Below are positions 1 to 8,392 of a DNA stretch of 64,000 nt, in pieces. Location: positions 1,611,501 through 1,675,500 of the forward strand of contig NZ_JAIWOU010000001.1 in the NCBI RefSeq assembly GCF_021295395.1. Direction: 5' to 3'. Each line of letters starts with the position of its first letter. Positions within the stretch are counted from its first letter, which is position 1. The DNA is from Komagataeibacter sp. FNDCR2 (GTDB lineage: Bacteria > Pseudomonadota > Alphaproteobacteria > Acetobacterales > Acetobacteraceae). Made by a program: the position numbers and the translations under genes. The notes beneath the pieces were generated by a model. It did not search any database. It was not told the origin of the DNA and was given only the letters and a program-made list of their open reading frames with translations.

Positions 1-936
1 CGCGCCATGCACCACTTCCGCCACCAGCGCCAGCGCCCGCACGGTGCGCGCGCCCACGCCGGGCACGCGCAGCAGGTCGGAAAAGTCCCGTGGCCCCGCT
101 TCCGCCGCCGCCGTCAGCGCGCCATGCAGGCGGCGCATGTTCACATCCACGGGCCGGACATCGTGGCGGGCGGGCAGCAGCAGGTGCGGCAGTTCCCCCT
201 GCGCCGGGGCAGGTGCCGGGGGCGCGCCCTCGATCCGCATGAGTTCATGGGTCAGCCGGTCCGGCCCCATCTCATGCAGCACGGCCATCTGCCCCCGGCG
301 TGAGGCCCCGGCCCGCCTGTCCGTCAGGTTCATGATCGCACCGCCCGTGGCGCGCCCGTCAATGGCGGCGTGCGGGGCCTCGACAAAACTGTCCAGCCCT
401 TCGGACAGCCAGTGATAGCGCCGCGCCATGCGCCGCCCGGTATGCATGCCCTGCTGGATGACGGTCCACCGCCCATCCGCCGCCACCACGAAGCCGTGCA
501 AGTACAGGTCGAAGCCATCCTGCACGGCGGCGCTGTCCACCTTGGCCACCATGCGACTCGTCGCCACAAGCGGGATCGCGTCAAGGCCGGTGGCGTGGCC
601 CACGTCCAGCAGCTCATCGGGCGTGCGGCGCGAATGGCGCCCCCGCCCGCCGCATACATACAGCCCCAGCTCATCCGACAGCGGGGCAAGCCCGCGCTTG
701 AGCGCGCCGATGACGGCGGTTGTCATGCCCGAGGAATGCCAGTCCATGCCCATCACCGCGCCAAAGGACTGGAACCAGAACGGATGGGCCAGGCGGCGCA
801 GGAACTCGTCGCGCCCGTAATGATGGATGATGGCCTGCGTCATGACCGCGCCAAGGCTGGCCATGCGCTGGCCAAGCCATGCGGGCACGCGGCCCGTATG
901 CAGGGGCAGGTCGGCGGAGCCTGCGCGTCGGGTCAT
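1..936 (-). CDS. DUF763 domain protein, 3' end outside window
   Basis: The reading frame opens with ATG at 936 and runs without a stop to the left edge, so at least 312 residues are seen and the C-terminus is missing. The N-terminus (MTRRAGSADLPLHTGRVPAW) fits the DUF763 family, whose function is not established. Near residues 285-310 there is a helix-hairpin-helix-like stretch (LLRVPGVGARTVRALALV), a motif common in DNA-binding proteins. An AGGGG ribosome site precedes the ATG. Only 22 bp separate it from the mntR-like gene upstream, so it probably closes the peroxiredoxin-purU-mntR operon. The family call is firm; a role in DNA handling is only inference from the motif. Confidence 0.8.
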   Translation of the reverse strand, partial: MTRRAGSADLPLHTGRVPAWLGQRMASLGAVMTQAIIHHYGRDEFLRRLAHPFWFQSFGAVMGMDWHSSGMTTAVIGALKRGLAPLSDELGLYVCGGRGRHSRRTPDELLDVGHATGLDAIPLVATSRMVAKVDSAAVQDGFDLYLHGFVVAADGRWTVIQQGMHTGRRMARRYHWLSEGLDSFVEAPHAAIDGRATGGAIMNLTDRRAGASRRGQMAVLHEMGPDRLTHELMRIEGAPPAPAPAQGELPHLLLPARHDVRPVDVNMRRLHGALTAAAEAGPRDFSDLLRVPGVGARTVRALALVAEVVHGA

Positions 937-958
937 GGCGTCCCCTTACGGTAGTGGG

Positions 959-1477
959 TCAGTCGCGGCGTTTCTTTCCGCCCGCCCCGAGAAATTCGGC
1001 CAGTCCGGCATCGAGCGCATGGCGGAAGGCGTCCAGCGTTTCCGTGCCCACGTAATGTTCCATCCCCTCCGCATCGATGCGGGCATTGGCCTCGCTCACG
1101 CCCAGCGCGCGCAGGAACCGCTCGACCGTGTGGTGCCGCTCCCGGCTCTGCCCCGCCATGTCGTGCCCGGCTTCGGTCAGGAAGATACCACGATAGGGGC
1201 GGCGCGTGACCAGTCCATCCGCCTCCAGCCGCACGAGCATCTTGGCCACCGTGGGCTGCGATACGCCCAGCCGTGCGGCGATATCGACCTGCCGGGCTTC
1301 CTGCCCCTCGTGCAGCAGGTCATCGATCAGTTCGACATAATCCTCGATCAGGGCGGTCTTGCGCGCCAGACGCGCCTGCCGGAAACCGGCGCACTGCATA
1401 TCCGGGTCGGGCATGGCGTCGGTGCGCGCGGTGGTGTGCCCCTCCGGCCCGGACCTGGCGTTTCCATCAGGCGTCAT
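959..1477 (-). CDS. mntR: MntR-type manganese-responsive regulator (DtxR family)
   Basis: A 172-residue DtxR/MntR-family repressor that is expected to sense Mn(II) and control metal uptake genes. A winged-helix DNA-binding domain lies at about residues 38-100, with recognition helix [15 protein letters not shown]. The dimerisation and metal-binding half follows, with candidate ligands H115/H116 and the E-H pair in GMEHYVG (140-141). There is no C-terminal SH3 domain, as in the short MntR group. The N-terminal 35 residues look like a disordered extension. The start ATG overlaps the purU stop by 4 bp (ATGA), so translation is probably coupled. No mntH or other transporter is next to it. Confidence 0.85.
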   Translation of the reverse strand: MTPDGNARSGPEGHTTARTDAMPDPDMQCAGFRQARLARKTALIEDYVELIDDLLHEGQEARQVDIAARLGVSQPTVAKMLVRLEADGLVTRRPYRGIFLTEAGHDMAGQSRERHHTVERFLRALGVSEANARIDAEGMEHYVGTETLDAFRHALDAGLAEFLGAGGKKRRD

Positions 1478-2355
1478 GGGCTGAACACGATCGTCTTGTG
1501 GCCGTTGGGGATGACGCGCCGTTCGGTAAAGTAGCGCACGGCGCGGGCCAGCACGCGGCGTTCGATATCGCGGCCCTTGCGGATCAGGTCATCGGGGCTG
1601 TCGGCATGGGTGATGCGCTCGACATCCTGTTCGATGATCGGGCCTTCATCCAGATCGGGCGTTACGAAATGGGCCGTCGCCCCGATCAGTTTCACCCCGC
1701 GCGCGAAGGCCTGGTGATAGGGTCGCGCCCCCTTGAAGCCGGGCAGGAAGGAATGGTGGATGTTGATGCACCGCCCCGCCAGCCACGCGCTCATCTGGTC
1801 CGACAGGATCTGCATGTAGCGCGCCAGCACCACCAGTTCCGCCCCCGTGTCCCGCACCACATGCTCGATCCGCGCTTCCTGCTCGGCACGGGTGGCGGCG
1901 GAAACCGGCAGGTAATGGAACGGCACGCCTTCGAGGTTGAGATGCGCGTAGGTCTCACGCGGGTGGTTGGAGATGATGGCGACCGGCTCGATGGCCAGTT
2001 CGCCGATACGCCAGCGATACAGAAGATCCACAAGGCAATGGTCGAAACGCGAGACCATGATGACGGTGCGGGTGGGGCGCGCGCTCTCGCGCACGGACCA
2101 CTTCATGTCCAGCCGGGCGGCGATGCCGGACAGCACCTCATGCAGGGTGTCCAGTTCCGCCCCGCCGGCGGGCAGGCTGAACACGATGCGCATGAAAAAG
2201 ACCCGGCTTTCACGCTCGTCGAACTGCTGCGCGCCCGCGATGTCACCGCCAAGTTCGAACAGCGCGCGACTGATCGCCGCCACGATGCCCGGCCGGTTCG
2301 GGCACGAAAGCGTCAGGACATAGGAACGGGTGGGAGTGGGTTCAGGCTCGGACAT
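1474..2355 (-). CDS. purU: formyltetrahydrofolate deformylase
   Basis: PurU hydrolyses 10-formyltetrahydrofolate to formate and tetrahydrofolate, which balances one-carbon pools and supplies formate for purine synthesis. The 293-residue protein has an N-terminal ACT domain (about 9-85) and a C-terminal formyltransferase fold (about 95-290). The expected catalytic Asn-His-Asp set is visible: N198 and H200 in [13 protein letters not shown] and D236 in LDEGPI. Length is normal for the family. A GGGGAAG ribosome site precedes the ATG. It lies 30 bp after the peroxiredoxin gene and overlaps mntR by 4 bp, inside a four-gene minus-strand operon. Confidence 0.93.
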   Translation of the reverse strand: MSEPEPTPTRSYVLTLSCPNRPGIVAAISRALFELGGDIAGAQQFDERESRVFFMRIVFSLPAGGAELDTLHEVLSGIAARLDMKWSVRESARPTRTVIMVSRFDHCLVDLLYRWRIGELAIEPVAIISNHPRETYAHLNLEGVPFHYLPVSAATRAEQEARIEHVVRDTGAELVVLARYMQILSDQMSAWLAGRCINIHHSFLPGFKGARPYHQAFARGVKLIGATAHFVTPDLDEGPIIEQDVERITHADSPDDLIRKGRDIERRVLARAVRYFTERRVIPNGHKTIVFSP

Positions 2356-2385
2356 GCTTCCCCTGCTGCTGGCTGGCCAGATATA

Positions 2386-3063
2386 CTAACGGGTGCGCGG
2401 GCGGCCCGTATCGTCGGGCATGACATTGTAGAACCAGCATTCCCCCGCCGCGCGCACATCCGCCTGCGTGGCCGGGACGGGCTGGACCACATCGCCGCCC
2501 GGCGTCCACCCTTCGGGGATCATGACCGCGCCGTCGTCGCTGCGGCGCAGGGCCGCGACAAGGCGGAGCAGTTCGTCTACCGAGCGGCCCACGGTCATGG
2601 GGTACCACAGCAGGGCGCGGATCGTGCCCTCCGGGTCGATCACGTAGGTCGCGCGCACCGTGGCGCTGTTCTGCGCGGTGGGGTCCAGCATGCCATAGGC
2701 GCGGGCCACCGCCATGGACGGATCCTCGACCAGCGGAAAGGGAATCTCGACACCGAAGCGGTCCTCGATCGCGTCCAGCCAGGCCAGGTGCGCGTACAGG
2801 CTGTCCACCGACAGGCCGAGCAGCGCGCAGTCCAGCGCGGCGAAGCGGTCCGCCGCCCGGGCCAGCGCGATGAATTCGCTGGTGCAGACCGGCGTGAAAT
2901 CAGCCGGATGCGAAAACAGCAGGAGCCAGCGCCCCCGGAAATCCGACAGGCGCATCTCGCCTTTCGTGGTGCGGGCCTGGAAGTCCGGCGCCACGTCACC
3001 AATACGCAGCGGGCGCATGTCCATCACATGGCCGGCTGCCGGTATGCTGCCCTCAGTACTCAT
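2386..3063 (-). CDS. 1-Cys-type peroxiredoxin (Prx6-like)
   Basis: A cytoplasmic thiol peroxidase that reduces hydrogen peroxide or organic peroxides. With the start at 3063 (MSTEGS) it has 225 residues, the usual size for Prx6/AhpC2-like enzymes. The peroxidatic cysteine is C60 in HPADFTPVCTSE. A later cysteine near residue 210 (AAGECWFYN) could be a resolving cysteine, as in some long peroxiredoxins. A longer frame begins at 3117 but would place the start inside the operator-like palindrome, so I prefer 3063. The gene is divergent from the sulfide-oxidation genes and heads the purU-mntR-DUF763 operon, which suggests a link between sulfide or peroxide stress and this operon. Confidence 0.88.
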   Translation of the reverse strand: MSTEGSIPAAGHVMDMRPLRIGDVAPDFQARTTKGEMRLSDFRGRWLLLFSHPADFTPVCTSEFIALARAADRFAALDCALLGLSVDSLYAHLAWLDAIEDRFGVEIPFPLVEDPSMAVARAYGMLDPTAQNSATVRATYVIDPEGTIRALLWYPMTVGRSVDELLRLVAALRRSDDGAVMIPEGWTPGGDVVQPVPATQADVRAAGECWFYNVMPDDTGRPRTR

Positions 3064-3089
3064 GTCCTGCCTTTTGCATCTGCCGCGCC

Positions 3090-3118
3090 TTGACGCAACC
3101 CATCTTATAACATACATT
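3090..3118 (+). promoter_or_regulatory. predicted sigma-70 promoter for the sulfide-oxidation genes
   Basis: TTGACG at 3090-3095 and TACATT at 3113-3118 are separated by 17 bp, about 35 bp before the start codon of the persulfide dioxygenase. The -10 element lies inside the palindrome at 3107-3129. Predicted by eye from the hexamers and spacing only. Confidence 0.45.
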
Positions 3119-3129
3119 TATTATGTAAT
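3107..3129. promoter_or_regulatory. operator-like palindrome between peroxiredoxin and sulfide genes
   Basis: Imperfect 8-bp inverted repeat, ATAACATA at 3107-3114 and TATGTAAT at 3122-3129, spaced by 7 bp. It is AT-rich in a GC-rich genome and covers the predicted -10 element of the plus-strand promoter. This geometry fits a dimeric repressor. In other Alphaproteobacteria the sulfide-oxidation genes are often controlled by ArsR-family sulfide sensors (BigR/SqrR); no such gene is in this window, so the regulator is inference. Confidence 0.5.
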
Positions 3130-3152
3130 TTCGAAACTGTGGAAGGCATTCC

Positions 3153-4076
3153 ATGCCAGACCCCGTCATAACGGCAGCCGCCAGCCAGATCGCCACTTGT
3201 CGCGCGAACGGACATGTTCCTGTTATCAGGACTTTTTTTGATAACCCGACCTTTACCGCCACCCATGTCGTGCATGACCCCGCCACCCGTAGCGCCGCCA
3301 TAATCGACAGCGTCATGGATTATGACCCGGCATCGGGCAAAACCGACCACGACCTGGCCCAGGAGATCGTGGATTACGTGGCGGCCGAAAAGCTGAAGGT
3401 GGAATGGGTGCTCGAAACCCATGTCCATGCGGACCATCTCTCCGCCGCGCCATGGCTGCAGGAACGCGTGGGTGGCCAGCTCGGCATCGGGGACACCATC
3501 GTGCGCGTGCAGGACATTTTCGGCAAACTGTTCAACGCGGGCACCCGCTTCGCACGCGACGGGTCGCAGTTCGACCGCCTGTTCCATGATGGCGCGCGGT
3601 TCATGCTCGGCTCGCTGCCCGCCATCGCGCTGCACGTGCCCGGCCATACCCCGGCGGACATGGCCTATGTGATCGGGGATGCCGCCTTTATTGGCGATAC
3701 GCTGTTCATGCCCGATTACGGCACGGCGCGCGCCGATTTTCCCGGTGGGGACGCGCGCATGCTGTACCACTCGATCCGGCGGCTCCTGTCCCTGCCGGAG
3801 GAGACGCGGGTCTTCCTGTGCCATGACTACATGGCGCCGGGGCGTGACGAATACGCGTGGGAGACCACCATCGGGGCGGAACGGCGCGGCAATATCCACG
3901 TTCATGACGGCGTGGATGAAAGTACGTTCGTACAGATGCGCACCGCGCGGGACGCCACGCTTTCCCTGCCAAACCTGATCATGCCGTCCGTGCAGGTCAA
4001 CATGCGTGGTGGCAATCTGCCCGAACCGGAAGATAATGGTGTAAGTTACATCAAGATTCCGGTCAGCCGGTCCTGA
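3153..4076 (+). CDS. persulfide dioxygenase-like MBL-fold protein (ETHE1/Blh type)
   Basis: A metallo-beta-lactamase-fold protein of 307 residues, expected to oxidise glutathione persulfide to sulfite with a mononuclear iron. The metal motif THVHADH is at 89-95 (H90, H92, D94, H95), followed by H165 in VPGHTPADM and D182 in GDTLF. ETHE1-type enzymes use a two-His, one-Asp iron site, consistent with H90, H165 and D182. There is no rhodanese domain fused at the C-terminus. The downstream neighbour is a sulfide:quinone oxidoreductase, whose persulfide product would be the substrate; this pairing is the main support for the specific function. Other MBL hydrolase roles such as glyoxalase II are less likely. 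Confidence 0.85.
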   Translation: MPDPVITAAASQIATCRANGHVPVIRTFFDNPTFTATHVVHDPATRSAAIIDSVMDYDPASGKTDHDLAQEIVDYVAAEKLKVEWVLETHVHADHLSAAPWLQERVGGQLGIGDTIVRVQDIFGKLFNAGTRFARDGSQFDRLFHDGARFMLGSLPAIALHVPGHTPADMAYVIGDAAFIGDTLFMPDYGTARADFPGGDARMLYHSIRRLLSLPEETRVFLCHDYMAPGRDEYAWETTIGAERRGNIHVHDGVDESTFVQMRTARDATLSLPNLIMPSVQVNMRGGNLPEPEDNGVSYIKIPVSRS

Positions 4077-4134
4077 CGGGCCCGTTGCCGCCCCGCCACC
4101 GATTCCCTTTTCCACCCGATTACGGAGATCACTC

Positions 4135-5421
4135 ATGACACAGACCGATCCATCCGCCCCCAACCTGTCCAGTTCCGCGCGCGGACTGACCTATGATGTC
4201 GTCGTGGTTGGCGGGGGCGCGGCGGGGCTGTCCACCGCGGCCAGCATCCTCAAGCGTCGCGGTGGCATCACGGTCGCGATCATCGAGCCTTCGGGGTCGC
4301 ATTTCTACCAGCCGGGCTGGACGCTGGTGGGCGGCGGCGTGTTCAAGCAGTCCCAGACCCGCCGGTCGGAAAAGAAGCTGATCCCGGCCGGGGCCGACTG
4401 GGTGCAGGCGGCGGCCACCGGGTTCGAGCCCGAATCCAACCTCGTGCATCTCTCGAACGGTTCCTCCATCCGCTACAACGTGCTGGTCGTCGCGACCGGC
4501 CTCACGCTGGACTGGGACGGGATCGAGGGGCTGGGCGAGACGCTGGGCCGCAATGGCGTCACCTCGAACTACCGCTACGACCTGGCCCCCTATACCTGGC
4601 AACTGGTGCAGACGCTGGGGCGCGGCAACGCCGTGTTCACCCAGCCGCCCATGCCGATCAAATGCGCGGGCGCGCCCCAGAAGGCCATGTACCTGGCCTG
4701 TGACGCATGGCGTCGTCGCGGCCTGGCCGACAATATCAGCGTCTCCTTCCACACCGCCACGCCGGGGCTGTTCGGGGTGAAGGAATTCGTGCCGCCGCTC
4801 ATGGAATACATCAAGCGCTACCATATCGACCTGCAACTGAAATCCCGCCTGACGAAGGTGGATGGCAAGAACCGCGTCGCCACGTTCGAGAACGTGGCCG
4901 ATGATGGCACCAAGACCACGTCCGAGACGGAATTCGACATGCTGCATGTCGTCCCGCCCCAGCGCGCGCCCGATGTGGTGCGTGACAGCGCGCTTGCGGG
5001 GGATGGCGGCTGGGTGGCGGTTGACCCCGCGACGCTGCGCCACCTCAAGTTCGAGAACGTTTTCGCGCTGGGCGACGTGGCGGGCACCTCCAACGCCAAG
5101 ACGGCCGCCGCCGTGCGCGTGCAGGCCCCGGTCGTGGCGGTCAACGTGCTGGCGACGCTGGACCAGCGCCCGATGGTGGCCGATTACGACGGCTACGGCG
5201 CCTGCCCGCTGACGGTTGAGCGCGGCAAGATCGTGCTGGCCGAATTCGGCTATGGCGGTAAGCTGGAGCCCACCCTGCCGCTGTGGCTGCTCAATGGCCG
5301 CAAGCCCACCCACCTTGCGTGGCTGCTGAAGGAATGGGTCATGCCGGTCATGTACTGGGATGGCATGCTCAAGGGCCGTGAACTGATGGTCGCCCCGCAC
5401 AAGATCGGCACGCCGCGCTGA
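4135..5421 (+). CDS. sqr: sulfide:quinone oxidoreductase (type II-like)
   Basis: An FAD enzyme of the peripheral inner membrane that oxidises sulfide and passes electrons to quinone. The 428-residue protein has the dinucleotide-binding motif VVVGGGAAGLS at 24-33. Two cysteines fit the catalytic pair of the mitochondrial-like type II group: C177 in MPIKCAGAPQKAMYL and C357 in GYGACPLT. A C-terminal FAD segment ending the Rossmann half (FALGDVAGTSNAKTAAA) is also present. A GGAG ribosome site precedes the ATG. It lies 58 bp after the persulfide dioxygenase and is very probably co-transcribed with it, giving a two-step sulfide detoxification route. Confidence 0.9.
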   Translation: MTQTDPSAPNLSSSARGLTYDVVVVGGGAAGLSTAASILKRRGGITVAIIEPSGSHFYQPGWTLVGGGVFKQSQTRRSEKKLIPAGADWVQAAATGFEPESNLVHLSNGSSIRYNVLVVATGLTLDWDGIEGLGETLGRNGVTSNYRYDLAPYTWQLVQTLGRGNAVFTQPPMPIKCAGAPQKAMYLACDAWRRRGLADNISVSFHTATPGLFGVKEFVPPLMEYIKRYHIDLQLKSRLTKVDGKNRVATFENVADDGTKTTSETEFDMLHVVPPQRAPDVVRDSALAGDGGWVAVDPATLRHLKFENVFALGDVAGTSNAKTAAAVRVQAPVVAVNVLATLDQRPMVADYDGYGACPLTVERGKIVLAEFGYGGKLEPTLPLWLLNGRKPTHLAWLLKEWVMPVMYWDGMLKGRELMVAPHKIGTPR

Positions 5422-5438
5422 TCCTGACCGGGATGCCA

Positions 5439-5473
5439 CATGCCCGCGCGGGCTGGACGTCTGCGCGGGCATG
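5439..5473. terminator. 11-bp perfect hairpin after sqr
   Basis: CATGCCCGCGC at 5439-5449 pairs perfectly with GCGCGGGCATG at 5463-5473 across a 13-nt loop. It starts 17 bp after the sqr stop codon and lies before the next gene. There is no T-run, so it may stabilise the mRNA end or act with Rho rather than as a simple intrinsic terminator. Confidence 0.45.
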
Positions 5474-5489
5474 CGTATGAATACCGCGC

Positions 5490-6059
5490 ATGAACACCCA
5501 GCAACCCGCCCGGCACCATGTGGGCCATTCCCGCCCGCTCCGCCTGGCTGATGATGTGGTCAGCGAGGCCATCTACGGTGGCCCGGACAGATGCTACCGC
5601 TATACCCTGCGCCGCACATGGGATCCGGCGCGCCCCGCGATCATGTGGCTCATGATGAACCCCTCCGTCGCGACGGAGGAAGGCGATGACCGGACGGTGG
5701 CGAAATGCCAGCGTTACGCCCGCGCATGGGGGTACGGCACGCTTCTGGTGGGCAACACCTTCGCCTATCGCTGCACCGACCAGAAACGCCTGACGGAAGT
5801 GCCCGACCCCGTCGGCCCCGATAACGACCGCTACCTGCTGGACATGGCGCGCAAGGCCGACATGGTTGTCGCCGCCTATGGCTCCCCCCTGCTCAAGGGG
5901 CTTCTGGCGCGCGGGCCGGAGGTGGTGCGCATGCTCCAGCAGCACGGCATTACCGTCAACGCCATGCGCCTGAGCCGCCGGTCGGGTCGGCCTGAACATC
6001 CCCTTTACCTGCCCGCCGACCTGCGGCCCGAGCCGTTGCCGCCTTTTGCGGAAGCGTAA
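5490..6059 (+). CDS. DUF1643 family protein
   Basis: A 189-residue protein of the DUF1643 family, whose biochemical role is not established. Family-typical blocks are visible: WLMMNPSVAT near 54-63, the D-R-T-V-A-K-C motif near 68-75, LLVGNTFAYR near 86-95, and a late block with VVAAYGS. No signal peptide or membrane segment is seen, so it is probably cytoplasmic. It follows sqr after the hairpin at 5439-5473 and converges on dinB. The start has no strong ribosome site; an in-frame ATG is used as the best available start. Confidence 0.75.
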   Translation: MNTQQPARHHVGHSRPLRLADDVVSEAIYGGPDRCYRYTLRRTWDPARPAIMWLMMNPSVATEEGDDRTVAKCQRYARAWGYGTLLVGNTFAYRCTDQKRLTEVPDPVGPDNDRYLLDMARKADMVVAAYGSPLLKGLLARGPEVVRMLQQHGITVNAMRLSRRSGRPEHPLYLPADLRPEPLPPFAEA

Positions 6060-6091
6060 GCGGCCTGAAGGCTTTATCTTTCAGACAGTCC

Positions 6092-7177
6092 CTAACTGAA
6101 CAGCATGAGTTGCCGTGGGGGCGATATATCGCCCCCCTGGCGCAGCCCCGATACGGTAATCCCCAACAACCTGATACCACGCGGGACCGGAAAACACGGG
6201 GCCAGAAGATTGAGGGCACGATGCCCAAGATCAGCGGCGTCACGCACCGGCTCGGTTTCGGTGCGCCCCCGCACGATCTGCCTGAAATCGTTATATTTGA
6301 CCTTTATGGTCACGGTCACGCCCGTCAGGCGACGCGTCAGGCACCGGCTCCACACCAGTTCCGCCAGCGCGGTCATACAGGCCTGTGCGGCAGGCCAGTC
6401 ATGAATATCGGCCTCATAAGTCCGCTCACCCCCCACGGAACGGCGCGGGCGGTTGGGCTCCACGGGGCGGTCGTCAAGACCGCGGGCGATGCCATAATAA
6501 AAATCAGCCGCCTTGCCAAAATGCCGCAACAGCCGCGACAGGGACTGCCCGCGCAGGTCAAGGCCGGTGCGGATGCCCAGCGCATGCATGCGCGCGGCGG
6601 TGGCCGGGCCGATGCCGTGGAATTCCTCCACCGGCAGGCTGGCCACGAAATCCGGCCCCATATCGGGTGTAATCACGAACAGCCCATCGGGCTTGCGATA
6701 GTCCGAAGCCAGCTTGGCCAGAAATTTGTTGTAGGATACGCCCGCCGATGCGGTCAGCCCGGTCTCGGCCCGGATCAGCGCACGGATGGCCGTGGCAAGA
6801 GCTGTGGTGGAGGGGTAGTGCTGTAAGGGCCGCGTCACGTCCAGATAGGCTTCATCAAGCGAGAGCGGCTGGATTACAGGGGTGAAGCGGGCAAATATCT
6901 CATGCACCTGCGCGGAGACGGCACGGTACACATCAAAACGCGGCGGCACGAATACAAGATCGGGACATTTGCGCAGCGCGGTCACCGATGGCATGGCCGA
7001 CCGCACACCAAAGCGCCGGGCTTCGTAACTGGCCGCGGCGACCACACCCCGCCGCCCGTTGCCACCAACCGCCAGCGGCCTGCCACGCAGGGCCGGGTCG
7101 TCGCGCTGTTCGACCGAGGCGTAAAAGGCATCCATATCCACATGGATGATGCGGCGATGGGCGCTGTGCTGCGTCAC
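6092..7177 (-). CDS. dinB: DNA polymerase IV (Y-family)
   Basis: A translesion DNA polymerase of 361 residues, normal for DinB. The catalytic carboxylates sit in IIHVDMDAFYASVEQ (D14) and SLDEAYLDV (about 106-114). The palm, finger and thumb regions are followed by the little-finger domain, ending with a beta-clamp-binding-like tail (RQLMLFS). The start is GTG at 7177, chosen because it gives the standard distance to the first catalytic Asp. It converges on the DUF1643 gene. No LexA box was recognised upstream. Confidence 0.93.
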   Translation of the reverse strand: MTQHSAHRRIIHVDMDAFYASVEQRDDPALRGRPLAVGGNGRRGVVAAASYEARRFGVRSAMPSVTALRKCPDLVFVPPRFDVYRAVSAQVHEIFARFTPVIQPLSLDEAYLDVTRPLQHYPSTTALATAIRALIRAETGLTASAGVSYNKFLAKLASDYRKPDGLFVITPDMGPDFVASLPVEEFHGIGPATAARMHALGIRTGLDLRGQSLSRLLRHFGKAADFYYGIARGLDDRPVEPNRPRRSVGGERTYEADIHDWPAAQACMTALAELVWSRCLTRRLTGVTVTIKVKYNDFRQIVRGRTETEPVRDAADLGHRALNLLAPCFPVPRGIRLLGITVSGLRQGGDISPPRQLMLFS

Positions 7178-7268
7178 GGCATGCCATGGTCCGGACGGTG
7201 CGCCCCGTCGGGCGCGGGCTGTGCGGTCACGCCCCGCAGGGGCATGACCGACACGGCATTATGGCTGA

Positions 7269-7388
7269 TCAGCCGTTGCACTTCTTCTTCTTGAGGAAAT
7301 ACACAATCAGGCCGGTGATCGCGCCAAGAACCAGAATCCCCTTCAGGCAGGGGGTCTTGGCGGGACATTTCGGTGCACATTCAGACAT
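7269..7388 (-). CDS. 39-residue single-span membrane peptide with Cys-rich head and Lys-rich tail
   Basis: A short open frame from ATG at 7388 to TGA at 7269. It encodes four cysteines (three in the head, one near the C-terminus), a hydrophobic span of about 16 residues (GILVLGAITGLIVYFL) and a tail KKKKCNG. An AGGA ribosome site lies 7 bp before the ATG. The C-x3-C-x5-C head and basic cytoplasmic-type tail are not random-looking. I do not recognise a family. It lies upstream of dinB on the same strand with 91 bp between them. Coding status is inferred from the ribosome site and composition. Confidence 0.5.
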   Translation of the reverse strand: MSECAPKCPAKTPCLKGILVLGAITGLIVYFLKKKKCNG

Positions 7389-7597
7389 GGTTCATTCCTT
7401 GATAGACAGCACGCTCCGAACAGGAACGGCACACCTGCATACTACCGCATGGTGAAAACATGACCATACCGCATTTTGTATTGTCCGCTCCCCCATGCCT
7501 GACATGCGGGGACAGGGCAGCCGCATTGCGCAGCGACGTCTTTCGTTACGGGAAGGCGCACGCAATGATGGCGTGACAGAGACTGGAGTATGAATCC

Positions 7598-8308
7598 ATG
7601 AAGAAAATCGCCTTCCTGCCCGCAAGTCTGCTCATGCTCGGCACGGCGATCGGCGCCGCCCATGCCTCCCCTTCCGCCGGGCGGGCGGTCAACCGTGACT
7701 TTGCCAAGCTGTCCGCCGATGGCAGCCGTGCGTTTGACGATATCGCCCTGGCCCGCACGGCGCTGGCCAACAACGACACCGCCGGCGCGCGCAAGCTGCT
7801 GGCCGACGCCAATAACGCCCTGACCCGCGCCAAGGGCGACGACAAGGTGTTCATGAAGGCGGAATCCGCGCTGACCGCGCCGCGCAAGGCCCCCGCCGGC
7901 GCGCATACGCCCGCCGCCACCGCCACCACCCCGGCCGTGGCCTGGCTGCCGGTTGATGGCGAATACATCGTGACCGAGGATCTGGAGCCCACCTCCCCCA
8001 AGGGGACGGCGGTGGCCACGGCCAATACCAGCCTGAACAAGGGCAAGCCCGCACAGGCGGCGCAGAACCTGCAGGTGGCGGCGGTGGATGTTGACTTCGT
8101 GCTGGCCATCGCCCCGCTCGACGCCAGCGCAAGCGATGTCTATCGCGCCAGCAACCTGCTGGCGGGCAATGATGTGAAGAGTGCCGACAGCGCGCTGCAG
8201 GATGCCCAGAACTCCATCCGCTTCGTATCCGAGGACATGGTCGGCACCCCGACGGGAACGACTCCCGCCGCCGCGCCCAAAAACAAGAAGAAAGCCGCCG
8301 GTCACTGA
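7598..8308 (+). CDS. YfdX family periplasmic protein
   Basis: A 236-residue protein of the YfdX family. It begins with a Sec signal peptide (cleavage expected after about residue 23, AHA), then an alpha-helical domain rich in Ala, Asp and Lys. Enterobacterial yfdX belongs to an acid-response gene group, so a periplasmic stress or chaperone-like role in an acid-producing bacterium is reasonable, but this is inference. The C-terminus is Pro/Ala/Lys-rich (PAAAPKNKKKAAGH) and looks disordered. A GGAGT ribosome site precedes the ATG. The next gene downstream is an unknown secreted protein on the same strand, 84 bp away. Confidence 0.75.
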   Translation: MKKIAFLPASLLMLGTAIGAAHASPSAGRAVNRDFAKLSADGSRAFDDIALARTALANNDTAGARKLLADANNALTRAKGDDKVFMKAESALTAPRKAPAGAHTPAATATTPAVAWLPVDGEYIVTEDLEPTSPKGTAVATANTSLNKGKPAQAAQNLQVAAVDVDFVLAIAPLDASASDVYRASNLLAGNDVKSADSALQDAQNSIRFVSEDMVGTPTGTTPAAAPKNKKKAAGH

Positions 8309-8392
8309 TAACCGGCCTGCTTCCGGTCCATCTTCATGCCATACCGGACTCCGGTCGCCGCCTCCCCCATCGGGGGGCGGTGCAAGCCACCC

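Noticed and set aside
1273-3093. A 606-codon open frame on the plus strand
   Set aside because: It is antisense to mntR, purU and the peroxiredoxin, all of which have clear family motifs.
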